Origin: Saccharina japonica
Lineage: Eukaryota > Sar > Phaeophyceae > Laminariales > Laminariaceae
Assembly: GCA_008828725.1 (NCBI GenBank)
Contig: MEHQ01004014.1
Location: forward strand, 85,688 to 149,687
Length of the DNA: 64,000 nt
Direction of reading: 5' to 3'
In this document: positions 60,113 through 61,682 of the stretch, in pieces
Numbering within the stretch: the first letter of the stretch is position 1
How the letters are laid out: the number at the start of each line of letters is the position of its first letter
Notes under the pieces: model-generated
What the model saw: the letters and a program-made list of their open reading frames with translations, nothing else
Told to the model about the DNA's origin: nothing
The model's database searches: none
Made by a program: the position numbers and the translations under genes

Positions 60113-61682
60113 TTTTTTTTTTTTTTGGGTGCTTTGGTGTTTGGTGTTTTTATGCCTCATGTTGTGTGATGTTTGAGGTCTGGTGTTTTAGGGAGTTCCT
60201 TGCTGTTTTGATGTTCGATGTTTCAGGTCTGGTGTTTAGGGAGTTCCTTGGTGTTTTGATGTCTTGATGTTTGATGTTTGATGTTTGATGTTTGGCGCTA
60301 TCCACCAGGGAGCAAGTATATGCCGTCAACTGACCTCTCTTGTCAGGGTCTGTGTTGTCTTGCGCGTCACATTTACCGTCATTGTCACACAAATATCCCA
60401 CACTTGAGCATCTCAGGAGTCCCAATTTGGATGTATTCGGGTCTCTTCTTTCAGCATTGAAGAATGTTCTCCCTTTTTTTCCCTGTGATTTTTCCCCTCT
60501 AATGTACTTGAGACAATTGACAGGGAATATGAGCTCATTTTGGTGTTTAGGTATGCCGAAACACTTCTGAACAGAAACAACAAAAACAAATGCACTCTAT
60601 TAAATTTCCTGATTTGTTTCAGCATTTTTTTCCCCCGTTTTTTTTTCCCCCCTTTCCCCGTTTTTCATGGCTAAAAAAGGGTAAGAACATATACGAAGTA
60701 CGTGTGTATATATACCCTGGTAGGAAAAAAAAAACAGCAACAAGAATCGCCCTTGCCAGGCGGGCTACAAATAAGGGTAGCACATTTTTTCGCCATATGA
60801 GGCAAATCTCAAATATTTCCGACCGACTATTAGTATGCTCCTTAACCCACCCAATATCGTTCGAATACCATTATTAGTATTAATAGTGCTTTGCAGTATT
60901 TTTCGTCGTATTCCTATTAGGCTTTCGGGATTGTTCATCGCATTGCACTTCTGCTAGTTTTTCTCAAAATCAGGTGCTCTGTGAGTTTTAGAGATCCTAT
61001 AGTGTAATCAAGTGAAAAACACAAGCTTAGAAAAGTTAGGCGCTACCCCTGGAAGGCAAAGTGCGCGTCTTTCTTTAACTCTGCCCGCCCATCCCTGTCT
61101 GTTTGTCTCCCCCCAATTCGGTCCCTTTTGGGGGTTTCCAACTCTTTGTTTTGTCGGCGTTTTGTTTTTCAGGGGTTGGGGTCCTTGATGTCCCCGGAAG
61201 CTGCCAGGCCCATGGCCGTCATGGACGACGACCTCGGTGAGAACTTGTTGGTATATCAAAAGAAAACAAAAACTCAATTATAGCGCTTGCTGCTATGTTC
61301 AGACTGACAGCTGTGGGTGAACGGAGTGCCTCAAATTCTTAAACGACTGAGGAAACTTGCGTACCTTTTTTTTTAACTTTCCTTAAATAGTCCAAAACTG
61401 CGCTTGGCTGTCCTTAACTGTGTTTTAACTGCCCTAAACTGTCCTCAACTTTTAGTAACCGTCCTATTTGTCCTTAATCGTCCTTGTCTGTTCTTAACCG
61501 TCCTTAAATGTCCTTAATTAACAGCGCGATCGCTACCGGGAGTGAGCGGAGTACCTCAAGACCTTAAACGACTTGGGGTGGGTCCCCTGCTGCACTCCTT
61601 CCTGCTCCGATCTCCCGGGCTCGCAGAATCGCTGGTGGAGACCCTTGGCAAGGTCGGGCTTTCCTCGCTGCTGCTCGACTGA
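18393..61682 (+). CDS. sppA: Signal peptide peptidase SppA (protease IV, 67-kDa type), 22-exon gene model
   Basis: SppA is a membrane-associated serine protease (peptidase family S49) that degrades cleaved signal peptides in bacteria. In plants a 67-kDa-type form acts in the plastid. This model joins 22 exons whose phases all agree and gives about 946 residues, against roughly 620-680 for bacterial and plant forms. The N-terminal S49 repeat covers exons 3-8 and holds the presumed general-base Lys (about residue 322, exon 7, in RRIGEFKSFGD). The C-terminal repeat covers exons 10-16 and holds SSPGGDALASDLMWRE, the presumed nucleophile Ser (about residue 562, in NVAASGGYY), TGSIGVV and AQGRVWTG. 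Extra length comes from a glycine-rich N-terminal region, a Lys-rich linker between the repeats (exon 9) and a Lys/Ala-rich then acidic insertion (exons 17-18). The 43-kb span is mostly repeat-filled intron. Plastid location is an inference. The start is uncertain. Confidence 0.85.
18701..19642. repeat. Overlap segment, copy 2 (degenerate exon 1 copy)
   Basis: This is the second copy of 17,794-18,699. Its version of exon 1 (from 19,310) begins with the same 27 residues, then has indels that break the hydrophobic core, a G-run insertion and an altered donor (ACAGAGTGAGC). Either this is a low-quality or allelic contig end, or it is a decayed duplicate. Confidence 0.7.
19643..20299. other. Intron 1 sequence, nothing recognised
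   Basis: A G run interrupted by a single C lies at about 19,788-19,811, and a short CAGTACAGCAG repeat near 20,035-20,080. No exon-like segment is supported. Confidence 0.4.
20300..20565. repeat. GATC-rich composite repeat
   Basis: The conserved head (ATGATCTGTATGATCTAGCT, GGGTGGGACCC, CCTGCACAGCACC) leads into a short GATCTAGATGATCTGTAGAT array. It belongs to the same family as the copy at 25,703. Confidence 0.7.
20757..20875. repeat. Dispersed repeat F
   Basis: GTCGTAACTCAGATCCGAGG, then TCACAAAGCAG and a CT-rich block ending CTACGGTTCGTGG, matches the other copies of this family. Confidence 0.6.
21168..21272. mobile_element. MITE family B, eroded copy
   Basis: AAAGGACCAAATATTGTGAC, GGTAAATATATAGGTTG and CCTATTTACTATGGCCCCCC match family B. 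The left terminus is eroded. A further fragment (GTTACGGGGGACCATAGTG) at 21,030 was interrupted by a TG microsatellite. Confidence 0.55.
21273..21674. other. Intron 1 sequence, nothing recognised
   Basis: A 73-codon open frame (21,294-21,515) lacks motifs. No exon is supported. Confidence 0.35.
21675..21779. mobile_element. MITE family B copy with TA flanks
   Basis: A 105-bp element, TTACGGGGGAACATAGTAAA ... TATGGCCCTCCGTAA, is flanked on both sides by TA. TA targets and short TIRs fit a Tc1/mariner-type non-autonomous element. Confidence 0.75.
21990..22400. repeat. C-rich low-complexity tract
   Basis: Long CCCTCCCCCC tracts are mixed with repeated CACCCTCAAAATGCTT(T)CCCCTC blocks at 22,002 and 22,236, a local duplication of about 230 bp. 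The open frames are proline-rich artefacts. Confidence 0.7.
22480..22530 (+). mobile_element. LINE 3' tail fragment without C run
   Basis: CGTCTCGAAAGGGAGACGCG, GGTCAATGGTCGAAGTACTA and AGGCTAGCAACGAA match the LINE tail, but the sequence then passes directly into the SINE-like element instead of a C run. Confidence 0.5.
22531..23047 (+). mobile_element. Poly-C-tailed SINE-like retroposon, near full length
   Basis: This copy is closely similar to 12,603-13,110 over its whole length and ends CACGACATGAGTACACCCCC. Their high similarity points to fairly recent activity. Confidence 0.75.
23159..23456 (+). CDS. sppA: SppA exon 2 (presumed): Gly/Ala-rich N-terminal region
   Basis: The exon follows a long CT tract and CTCCCCAG, starts in phase 0 (T-S-M-G-R-S), and ends at CCACCAG|GTCCGA in phase 1. 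Its 99 codons are strongly GC-biased. The product is glycine- and alanine-rich, then has RPDSVVLKQSFWDSLAG and a basic KKKPAAGSKGQSFKSPLPKG segment. It has no family domain, so it is assigned by position and by phase fit with exons 1 and 3. The Met at 23,165 could be the true start. Confidence 0.5.
23457..24319. other. Intron 2, first part
   Basis: A GGGTC(A/G) pentanucleotide repeat lies at about 23,607-23,765 and includes an inverted CCCGACCCGACC stretch. The rest, to the MITE at 24,320, has no recognised feature. Confidence 0.5.
24320..24571. mobile_element. MITE family A copy with TATA duplication
   Basis: A complete copy from GACGCATGCTACGATAGAGG to CCTCTACCGTAGCACGCGTC is flanked by TATA at 24,316-24,319 and 24,572-24,575. 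It inserted into a unit of the tandem array that follows. Confidence 0.85.
24818..25012. mobile_element. Second MITE family (CCACGGTAGGGG), diverged copy
   Basis: CCCACGGTAGGGGTGCCGC, GAGGAGCTCAATATCTCACC, CGCGCAACCCGACCAAACCT and the final TTACTCACGTGAGGAGCTCA match the element at 11,394-11,629 in inverse orientation. Confidence 0.6.
25703..26110. repeat. GATC-rich composite repeat
   Basis: A conserved head with TGTATGATC repeats, a CGGGTGGGAGC block and ACAACGGCAGGTGAGGAACT leads into an array of GATGATCTAGATCATGATCT units of about 24-36 bp up to 26,110. Confidence 0.8.
26240..26400. repeat. CAA/CAG trinucleotide-rich tract
   Basis: An imperfect CAACAAC/AGCAAC tract gives an Asn/Ser-rich frame on plus and a Cys/Leu-rich frame on minus. 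Neither is supported as a gene. Confidence 0.8.
26506..26585 (+). CDS. sppA: SppA exon 3 (presumed): first strand of the N-terminal S49 repeat
   Basis: Acceptor TTTCATTCAG and donor AAT|GTGAGG define 80 bases, entering in phase 1 (as exon 2 requires) and leaving in phase 0 (as exon 4 requires). The product, ending SRGHFLDVSVEKFKPN, aligns in position and hydrophobic pattern with the short strand that precedes the first conserved helix in plant SppA. The first bases of the following intron are repeated twice downstream. Confidence 0.6.
26586..26830. repeat. Reiterated start of intron 3
   Basis: The junction-proximal stretch GAGGGAGTTCGACACCAGGA...TTTTATGGTTGTC at 26,588 recurs as GAGGGAGTTCGCCGCAGATA at 26,686 and GAGAGGGTTCGACCGCAAGA at about 26,768, each followed by a GT-rich stretch and CCTGCCTCGTAC. 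The period is about 80-98 bp. Confidence 0.65.
27050..27433. repeat. Minisatellite CACCTACCGATTAGTTAG
   Basis: About 15 imperfect units of 18-24 bp built on ACCTACCGATTAGTTAGC are present. A larger duplication (CTTCGCCAGCCGACTTGCCG at 27,083 and 27,246) sits within the array. Confidence 0.8.
27434..27452. repeat. Short interstitial TTAGGG tract
   Basis: Three consecutive TTAGGG units end the preceding minisatellite, whose GATTAG units differ by one base. A local origin is more likely than a former telomere. Another short GGTTAGGGTTAGGGTT tract is at about 46,778. Confidence 0.8.
27460..27850. repeat. Tandem repeat of about 165-190 bp in intron 3
   Basis: The landmark GAAACCCTC(G)CTGTG recurs near 27,473, 27,638 and 27,824, with pyrimidine-rich stretches and TATGC(C)TGC(T) in between. 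The last copy is followed by a GC-rich segment (27,825-27,920) that looks exon-like but does not fit the phases of the neighbouring exons. Confidence 0.65.
27940..28500. repeat. GGTTC/GGGTT pentanucleotide microsatellite
   Basis: The tract grades from GGTTC units into GGGTT units. The 129-codon Phe/Gly/Ser/Val/Arg frames across it are artefacts of the period. Confidence 0.9.
28690..28960. repeat. GATC-rich composite repeat
   Basis: A conserved head (ACAGATCATACAGATCATAT, TCCCACTTGATGATTTAGAC, TGTATGATCTGTATGATCTA, AAAGGCAGGTTAGGATCTA) ends in a very short GATC array at 28,910-28,952. Confidence 0.7.
29088..29249 (+). CDS. sppA: SppA exon 4
   Basis: The acceptor CCTTTCCAG and donor GAG|GTGTGT bound 54 codons in phases 0 and 0. 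The product contains LKTAAHDPRIRGVLMELN, the hallmark stretch 'A..DPRI.G..L.' of the N-terminal S49 repeat, in which this strand leads toward the active-site region. Confidence 0.9.
29525..30335. repeat. GATC-rich composite repeat, longest array
   Basis: About 560 bp of GATCATCTACAGATAGATCA / TGATCTAGATCATCTACAGA units of 24-36 bp are followed by the conserved head (CACCTGCCGTTGTGAAAGGC, CCAACCCGGGACACATGTCC, CACCCGGCAACATGATGAGC, AAGTGGGAATGATCTATATG). The right end, from 30,044, belongs to the segment duplicated at 32,378. Confidence 0.85.
30733..31169. repeat. Minisatellite with repeated GGCCAATCAG, abutting exon 5
   Basis: Nine imperfect copies of TTGGCCAATCAG(C/A)TTCC or close variants (GACCAATCAA, GTCCAATCAG) occur, alternating with CTGTCGCTATTATATGATAT and GTGAAACCGAACACGAACG in units of about 120 bp. 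The last GGCCAATCAG is itself the exon 5 acceptor, so every unit is a potential decoy acceptor. The CCAAT pentamers are unlikely to be promoter boxes here. Confidence 0.8.
31170..31277 (+). CDS. sppA: SppA exon 5, copy 1
   Basis: The acceptor GGCCAATCAG and donor AGG|GTGCGT enclose 36 codons in phases 0 and 0. The product starts IRRAMDYFTQSGKPLWGF, matching the 'I...I..F..SGKP....' helix-strand of SppA. An identical copy lies at 33,503. Because the exon is symmetric, including both copies would keep the frame but would duplicate a core helix and strand. Confidence 0.85.
31300..31498 (-). mobile_element. Inverted SINE-like tail between poly-G and poly-C runs
   Basis: A G run (31,313-31,328), a C run (31,367-31,379) and AAGGGGGGTGTACTCATTAG precede the inverse of the SINE 3' end (CATGGCATGCCTGGCCGCAG, ACCATAGACCGCCGCATCCT). 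It is a truncated copy in minus orientation. Confidence 0.6.
31499..32346. mobile_element. 848-bp TIR element with a GC-rich, possibly captured interior
   Basis: The ends TAAGGGCCCATATTAACGAA and TTCGTTACATACTGGGCCTT(A) are inverted repeats of about 25 bp, and the flanking TA fits a TA target. Sub-terminal AT-rich blocks match the short element at 11,876-12,099. The interior (about 31,650-32,130) is GC-rich and holds a 70-codon frame starting MPHNAQVKKSTRG with RRVRAAASILLLLTAAQARN, which resembles a signal-sequence exon. It has no transposase, so it looks like a pack-type element carrying a host fragment. Confidence 0.6.
32378..33658. repeat. 1.28-kb segment, copy 2 (contains second exon 5)
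   Basis: This is a near-identical copy of 30,044-31,328 at an offset of 2,333-2,334 bp. No n base marks either boundary. About 1 kb of different sequence, including the TIR element, separates the copies. Confidence 0.9.
33503..33610 (+). CDS. sppA: SppA exon 5, copy 2 (duplicate)
   Basis: All 108 bases and both splice sites are identical to 31,170-31,277. It may be an alternative exon, a silent duplicate or an assembly error. The family expects only one copy, so I count one in the protein length. Confidence 0.6.
33640..33735 (-). mobile_element. Inverted SINE-like tail
   Basis: A G run followed by TATTCATGTCGTGCATGGCC, GTAGTCGTTTGACCATAGAC and CGATCCCTACA is the inverse of the SINE 3' end. 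Confidence 0.6.
33736..34270. other. T-rich intron sequence
   Basis: Long TTTTCGTTT-type tracts dominate. The 177-codon frame across it is Phe-rich low complexity, so no exon is supported. Confidence 0.5.
34271..34803 (+). mobile_element. Poly-C-tailed SINE-like retroposon, near full length
   Basis: This third long copy of the family starts GTATAGGTTGGGCTGGCGTC and ends CACGACATGAGTACACCCCC. It has a small internal duplication (GACAACCAGGG twice) and more substitutions than the copies at 12,603 and 22,531, so it is probably older. Confidence 0.75.
34840..35340. repeat. GGTGCTG/GGTACTG microsatellite before exon 6
   Basis: Imperfect GGTACTGGTACTG and GCTGCTGGTGATGCT tracts fill the last 500 bp of the intron. 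The open frames are Val/Leu-rich artefacts. Confidence 0.85.
35347..35427 (+). CDS. sppA: SppA exon 6
   Basis: Acceptor GTCGTGCAG and donor AAG|GTGAAC bound 27 codons in phases 0 and 0. The product RLAAPGVYVNLIGFSFNSEF followed by YRGFFDK matches the 'L.A......G......FY...L.K' segment that precedes the lysine loop in SppA. Confidence 0.85.
35428..36159. other. Intron 6, first part
   Basis: A block at 35,720-35,860 (GTATCCTGCATGAGGAC, GCGTGATCGAAGT, GATCTCATAGCTG) is a diverged copy of a stretch at 55,850-55,970. No exon is supported. Confidence 0.45.
36160..37060. repeat. GATC-rich composite repeat with an internal MITE remnant
   Basis: The array (36,180-36,640) of GATAGATCATGATCTAGATC units is followed by the head (CGCCTGCCGTGGTGAGAGGT, GGGTCCCACCCGGCAACGTG). 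The head is interrupted at about 36,690-36,890 by a diverged copy of the second MITE family (GAACCCAACCAAATATTGTA). Confidence 0.75.
37218..37421 (+). CDS. sppA: SppA exon 7 (presumed catalytic lysine)
   Basis: Acceptor CCGGCGCAG and donor GAT|GTAAGA bound 68 codons in phases 0 and 0. The product starts VGIEPQVRRIGEFKSFGDAY. By position it contains the lysine (AAG at 37,257-37,259) that acts as general base in bacterial SppA. The downstream MSAAQKEVTESLL matches the 'MS.....' helix. Decayed copies of its 3' end are scattered in the next intron. Confidence 0.92.
37776..37880. mobile_element. MITE family B copy
   Basis: CACGGGACCATCACAGTAAA at the left and GGTCCTATTTACTATGACCC at the right, with an ACACAAAAACCAACATAT core, match family B, although the TIR tips are eroded. 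Confidence 0.6.
38350..38560. repeat. GATC-rich composite repeat, short copy
   Basis: Head blocks (GACTGTGAATGATCTAGATA, CACGTGTTTCCTGGGTTGG, TAACGGCAGGTTAGGATC) lead into a short GATC array. Confidence 0.65.
38978..39075 (+). CDS. sppA: SppA exon 8
   Basis: Acceptor AAAAACAG and donor AACAA|GTGAGG bound 98 bases, phase 0 in and phase 2 out. The product EPVTVEALQEFGLLDGVFYE then DQMLELLNNEMN aligns with the 'A...GL.D...Y.D.....L' helix that closes the N-terminal S49 repeat. Confidence 0.85.
39080..39232. repeat. Minisatellite of about 38 bp after exon 8
   Basis: Four units built on TGCC(G/T)(A/T)TACAGTGCGGTAGG plus GGAGAG follow the donor within a few bases. Confidence 0.75.
39320..39429. 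mobile_element. MITE family B copy with TA flanks
   Basis: A 110-bp element, TTACGGGGTGGACTAATGTA ... TACGGTCCTCCATAA, flanked by TA on both sides. Confidence 0.75.
39515..39840. repeat. AAGGC palindromic minisatellite
   Basis: About ten units of 30-34 bp alternate CTTCTAAGGCATGCCTTAAG and GCGTTTGCC. Each unit is self-complementary, so the array can form repeated short hairpins. The leading CCACCCAATAAGGCG also starts the remnant at 6,820. Confidence 0.8.
40108..40270 (+). CDS. sppA: SppA exon 9: lysine-rich inter-domain linker
   Basis: Acceptor GCGGTACAG and donor AGG|GTGAGC bound 163 bases, phase 2 in and phase 0 out. The linker KEVAGKPWNRASSGTKATTK and then KSTSTVKKKKKSKL is far more basic than in bacterial or plant forms. 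It is followed by IIPVTTYLRRTR, which corresponds to the start of the C-terminal S49 repeat. Confidence 0.8.
40355..40580. repeat. Two further copies of the exon 9 3' end and donor
   Basis: The last 65 bases of exon 9 with the GTGAGCG donor are repeated at 40,361-40,426 and 40,516-40,577, separated by ACCGTTGGA repeats. The first copy has an AG before it and would be a phase 0-0 mini-exon of 22 codons (M-R-K-L-V-D-P-W...). The second does not keep phase. Confidence 0.8.
40625..40985. repeat. CTG microsatellite before exon 10
   Basis: A long imperfect (TGCTGC)n tract runs to the exon 10 acceptor. Frames across it are poly-Leu, poly-Cys or poly-Ala artefacts. Confidence 0.9.
40987..41056 (+). 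CDS. sppA: SppA exon 10
   Basis: Acceptor CTGTACAG and donor GGAG|GTAAGT bound 70 bases, phase 0 in and phase 1 out. The product ends GDKTIAVINAEG, the first strand of the C-terminal S49 repeat ('..IA.I...G'). Confidence 0.85.
41110..41198. other. Assembly gap (89 N) between G runs
   Basis: The run of N is flanked by a G run on the left and a run of about 19 G on the right. It coincides with the poly-G head of an inverted SINE-like tail (41,199-41,260), so the gap is probably unreadable homopolymer. Confidence 0.9.
41240..41913. repeat. Tandem repeat of about 130-150 bp ending at the exon 11 acceptor
   Basis: Five units share CATGCCTCGCAATACCCTAC, TGATGCGT, CTGCGATGCTGTGTGATATT and GATGACGCTACTGCTGTAAC. 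The true junction reads GACGCTACTGCAG|CGATCGTAAAC, so each unit is a decayed copy of the intron end plus the first exon bases. Confidence 0.75.
41914..42005 (+). CDS. sppA: SppA exon 11
   Basis: Acceptor GCTACTGCAG and donor GAT|GTCAGT bound 92 bases, phase 1 in and phase 0 out. The product IVNAAGPGSGANLQVDNFRE then QANAILKDND matches the SppA loop and helix between the first two strands of the C-terminal repeat. Confidence 0.85.
42006..42890. other. Intron 11, first part
   Basis: A T-rich stretch is followed by a block at 42,370-42,545 (TTGCGTTCGC, GAGCGGGAAGGTTGCCAAAA, GGTCTCGTGAGAGAGCTTTC) that recurs in diverged form at 44,770-44,945 (GAACGGGAGGGTTAAGGTTG, GGTCTCGAGAGAGCCTTCC). It is therefore a small dispersed repeat. 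Confidence 0.5.
42891..43181. repeat. Reiterated acceptor region of exon 12
   Basis: The junction TGCTTTTTCAG|GTGGACGGAG has decayed upstream copies at about 42,934 (GCGATTTTAGGTGGGATACC), 43,029 (TTTTTTAGGTCTCTTG) and 43,085 (GCTATTGCAGGTGGGACACC). Each is preceded by TGTGTGTTTT and followed by a T-rich stretch. Confidence 0.6.
43182..43253 (+). CDS. sppA: SppA exon 12
   Basis: Acceptor TGCTTTTTCAG and donor GAG|GTAAGC bound 24 codons in phases 0 and 0. VDGVVVRISSPGGDALASDL then MWRE is the signature of the family ('R..SPGG......'). Confidence 0.95.
43254..44094. other. Intron 12, T-rich
   Basis: The sequence is T- and GT-rich throughout. The 128- and 138-codon frames are Phe/Val/Cys-rich and reach into exon 13 only at their end. 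No additional feature is seen. Confidence 0.5.
44095..44271 (+). CDS. sppA: SppA exon 13 (catalytic serine)
   Basis: Acceptor TTTTTACAG and donor AAG|GTAAGC bound 59 codons in phases 0 and 0. The segment KVVVASVCNVAASGGYYIAM carries the nucleophile serine (TCG at 44,155-44,157) by alignment with bacterial SppA. ITGSIGVVQAKF follows as the second family motif. Both are intact, so the enzyme should be active. Confidence 0.95.
44290..44600. repeat. Minisatellite of about 43-60 bp with GGGGACGC hairpins
   Basis: Seven units contain CCGGGGACGCAAAAAAGGCG followed by TCCCCGGAATTTTGGACC. CCGGGGACGCC and GGCGTCCCCGG form a short hairpin in most units. The open frames on both strands are artefacts. 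Confidence 0.8.
44951..45306. mobile_element. MITE family A relative with an inserted block
   Basis: The ends GACACATGCTATGTGAGAGG and CCTCTATCGTAGCACGCGTC match family A. An extra block (CTGGAGTCCCGTTTTGGGGA ... CCCAGAACGGGACTGCAG), itself an inverted repeat, sits inside. Confidence 0.6.
45307..45455. repeat. Tandem repeat of about 51 bp, GATC family
   Basis: Three units built on CTATCTGTAGATGATCTGTC plus CGATCTGTGAACGGTTGATGAC are related to the GATC arrays. Confidence 0.75.
45500..46110 (+). mobile_element. Cluster of poly-C-tailed SINE/LINE tail copies
   Basis: Truncated tails follow one another: 45,510-45,600 and 45,803-45,925 (SINE type, GTGCTCCGT(C/A)CCGGCATTG), 45,600-45,720 (LINE type, GGAGGTGTCTCTATTAGGAG), 45,938-46,010 and 46,033-46,120 (SINE type). 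Most end in GAGTACA or GTACC followed by C runs. The cluster lies just upstream of exon 14. Confidence 0.65.
46201..46311 (+). CDS. sppA: SppA exon 14
   Basis: Acceptor TTGCTCCAG and donor AAC|GTTAGT bound 37 codons in phases 0 and 0. IGLKIERVSKGKYAELFAAE matches the plant 'SRGKYAEL..AE' stretch. Confidence 0.92.
46312..46820. other. Intron 14, T-rich part
   Basis: TTTTGTTTTG tracts dominate, followed by a short stretch with GGTTAGGGTTAGGGTT at about 46,778. An early, weak copy of the exon 15 junction (AAAACCAGAGCTACGACAG) is at 46,711. Confidence 0.5.
46830..47276. repeat. Reiterated acceptor region and 5' end of exon 15
   Basis: Three decayed copies precede the true junction at a period of about 126-136 bp. 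Each has GCCCTTGTTTTCGTATGTA, TGCCTCGTACTA.TGTGGAAA, ACCAGA and exon-like GACGAGTTTGTTGCGAAAGC followed by TGCCATGTCTCGAAGGAT. The true exon has CTACGAGGACTTTGTGGCGA in that place. The copies would add out-of-frame or truncated exons if spliced. Confidence 0.85.
47277..47387 (+). CDS. sppA: SppA exon 15
   Basis: Acceptor GGAAAACCAG and donor TTG|GTAAGA bound 37 codons in phases 0 and 0. The product ends with MKRRAQGRVWTGSQAKAL, the conserved 'AQGRVWTG..A' motif of SppA. Confidence 0.95.
47480..47637 (+). mobile_element. Poly-C-tailed retroposon fragment
   Basis: The stretch ending AAAGGCGCGTGAGTACACCC plus a C run shares the terminal GAGTACACCC with the SINE-like family. Its body is unlike the other copies. 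Confidence 0.4.
47638..48108 (+). mobile_element. 5'-truncated LINE (non-LTR retrotransposon) 3' end with poly-C tail
   Basis: An open frame enters at about 47,650 and stops at 47,962. It has an Arg/Glu-rich stretch, then a CCHC-type knuckle (C-P-C, eight residues, H, four residues, C, in QMCPCGKAIESRIHIVGEC) and a KEERDVLEEEMRKIDE helix. This is typical of the region after the reverse transcriptase in LINE ORF2. The 3' UTR follows (GGAGGTGTCTCTATTAGGAG, CGTCTCGAAAGGGATGCGTG, CAACAAATGAGTACG) and ends in about 16 C. No reverse transcriptase domain remains. It inserted in intron 15 in the sense orientation. Confidence 0.75.
48143..48184 (+). CDS. sppA: SppA exon 16
   Basis: Acceptor TCCCGCCAG and donor GAG|GTGAGA bound 14 codons in phases 0 and 0. 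GLVDELGGLDRAVE is the conserved 'GL.D..GGL..A' that closes the catalytic core. Confidence 0.92.
48220..48390. repeat. Minisatellite of about 60 bp after exon 16
   Basis: Three units share GATTGTGCCGTTGTGCCGCA, then TGATAACCACGCCGCATTTA and AATGT.CCG. Confidence 0.8.
48430..53430 (-). mobile_element. Tandem array of Ty1/copia-type gag fragments arranged as inverted repeats
   Basis: The landmark GCCATGCCAA recurs at 48,725, 49,610, 50,478, 51,365, 52,232 and 53,100, alternating periods of about 886 and 868 bp. On the minus strand each unit reads through a gag-like stretch (ESRYLRVTNETIRALQAALP, ATSIEPGEDPDNYIMKATRI, then a zinc-knuckle start such as CHYCGNDGHYK), with shifts and stops. At the knuckle the sequence turns back: the plus strand carries a second copy of the last 170-190 bases (CYNCGEDDHYK). 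No reverse transcriptase, integrase or LTR is seen. The whole array lies in intron 16. Confidence 0.75.
53431..53598. other. Intron 16, last part, beginning in a SINE-like tail
   Basis: CATGGTCATACGACTACGGC and CATGCATGAAATGAAGTACC directly continue from the gag array and match the SINE 3' end. A CT-rich intron end follows. Confidence 0.6.
53599..53706 (+). CDS. sppA: SppA exon 17: Lys/Ala-rich insertion, first part
   Basis: Acceptor TTTCATTTAG and donor AAG|GTGGGT bound 36 codons in phases 0 and 0. VCRDMVDLKKLATKKMVAAE continues the helix after the conserved core. AAAAAMKKKEREEGK is probably a charged helix absent from shorter SppA forms. Confidence 0.75.
53760..54420 (+). mobile_element. 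Intron 17 filled by truncated poly-C-tailed tails
   Basis: SINE-type tails lie at 53,845-53,935 and 54,034-54,262 (the latter includes GTCCATATACAAGTCCGCCT). A LINE-type tail (TTCTCGAAAGAGAATGCGCG, TTAATAAGGCAAGCTAACAA) lies at 54,340-54,413. Each ends near a C run. CCTCC tracts fill the rest. Confidence 0.6.
54536..54757 (+). CDS. sppA: SppA exon 18: basic then acidic insertion
   Basis: Acceptor CTTCCCCGTAG and donor CAG|GTGGGC bound 74 codons in phases 0 and 0. GAKKDAPAAKEEVGAELKGD leads to an acidic stretch (AKDGDDESEIVLSDEDIPF) and then GPLGIFPELYSDLQAQ. This loop has no counterpart in bacterial SppA. It may be surface-exposed, but its role is unknown. Confidence 0.8.
54758..55316. other. 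Intron 18, first part
   Basis: No repeat family is recognised apart from short homopolymer runs. A 127-codon open frame extends exon 18 past its donor and is not needed. Confidence 0.45.
56119..56221 (+). CDS. sppA: SppA exon 19, copy 1
   Basis: Acceptor ATTCATTCAG and donor TCGG|GTGAGA bound 103 bases, phase 0 in and phase 1 out. VVQEAKDEIRAQSEKASKGG and KERQTRVKNIQPSS lead to the strand corresponding to plant 'NKKVTLVELSRPS'. A second copy is at 57,685. Including both would shift the frame, so only one can be used. Confidence 0.75.
56416..56533. mobile_element. MITE family B copy
   Basis: TTAGGAGGGGGGGCATAGTA ... TACATTAGCCCACCCCGTAA, flanked by TA, with the family core. It is duplicated at 57,983-58,098 as part of the overlap. 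Confidence 0.7.
56662..56875. mobile_element. MITE family A copy cut by a contig end
   Basis: The left terminus GACGCATGCTACGATAGAGA and the interior are present up to CAGAAAACGATT, where the n at 56,876 ends the contig. The complete form is at 58,370-58,620. Confidence 0.75.
57685..57787 (+). CDS. sppA: SppA exon 19, copy 2 (duplicate or second allele)
   Basis: It differs from 56,119-56,221 by a single substitution that changes one Ser to Thr (KATKGG). It is probably the same exon seen from a second contig or haplotype. Confidence 0.6.
57983..58235. mobile_element. MITE family B copy followed by partial family B duplications
   Basis: The copy matching 56,416-56,533 is followed by two units of CCCCTATGGCATATACCAGT, ATATGGTATACC and GTCCTATTTACTA(T/C), each ending in a CCCCGTAATAG terminus. 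Confidence 0.6.
58370..58620. mobile_element. MITE family A copy
   Basis: A complete copy from GACGCATGCTACGATAGAGA to CCTCTACCGTAGCACGCGTC. No clear four-base duplication is seen at its flanks. Confidence 0.75.
58621..59792. other. Intron 19, last part
   Basis: A dispersed repeat F copy lies at 59,446-59,560, a G run at 59,317-59,333, an n at 59,697 and a C run before the exon 20 acceptor. A frame at 58,636-58,839 follows TTTTTTTCAG but is open for only a short way in the phase required after exon 19. Confidence 0.5.
59793..59914 (+). CDS. sppA: SppA exon 20
   Basis: Acceptor GGGTTTCCAG and donor AAG|GTGATG bound 122 bases, phase 1 in (completing Gly) and phase 0 out. VFSLLSSSSRQEGGLDDIVR and then RLGLAPSP correspond in position to the plant 'PSTSLPDILSG' region after the core. 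Confidence 0.75.
59915..61172. other. Intron 20, GT-rich
   Basis: It contains a GTT microsatellite (60,068-60,125) and a tandem GGTGTTTAGGGAGTTCCTT block (60,180-60,260). Short remnants of MITE-like ends (GTATGCTCCTTAACCCACCC, 60,832) also occur. No exon is supported. Confidence 0.5.
61173..61236 (+). CDS. sppA: SppA exon 21
   Basis: Acceptor TTGTTTTTCAG and donor CTCG|GTGAGA bound 64 bases, phase 0 in and phase 1 out, coding GLGSLMSPEAARPMAVMDDD plus L. It is assigned by strong splice sites, composition and phase fit with exons 20 and 22. Confidence 0.7.
61300..61524. repeat. Reiterated exon 22 start and CCTTAA repeats in intron 21
   Basis: GTGAACGGAGTGCCTCAAAT followed by TCTTAAACGACTGAGG at 61,315 is a decayed copy of the exon 22 start (GTGAGCGGAGTACCTCAAGA then CCTTAAACGACTTGGG at 61,542). 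Between them are (T)GTCCTTAACTG-type repeats. Confidence 0.75.
61525..61682 (+). CDS. sppA: SppA exon 22 (last exon, stop TGA)
   Basis: Acceptor TTAATTAACAG opens a phase 1 exon (completing Ala) of 51 further codons to TGA. RSLPGVSGVPQDLKRLGVGP and then LLHSFLLRSPGLAESLVETL end in GKVGLSSLLLD. The hydrophobic C-terminal helix fits the end of the family, although the sequence itself is not strongly conserved. Confidence 0.8.
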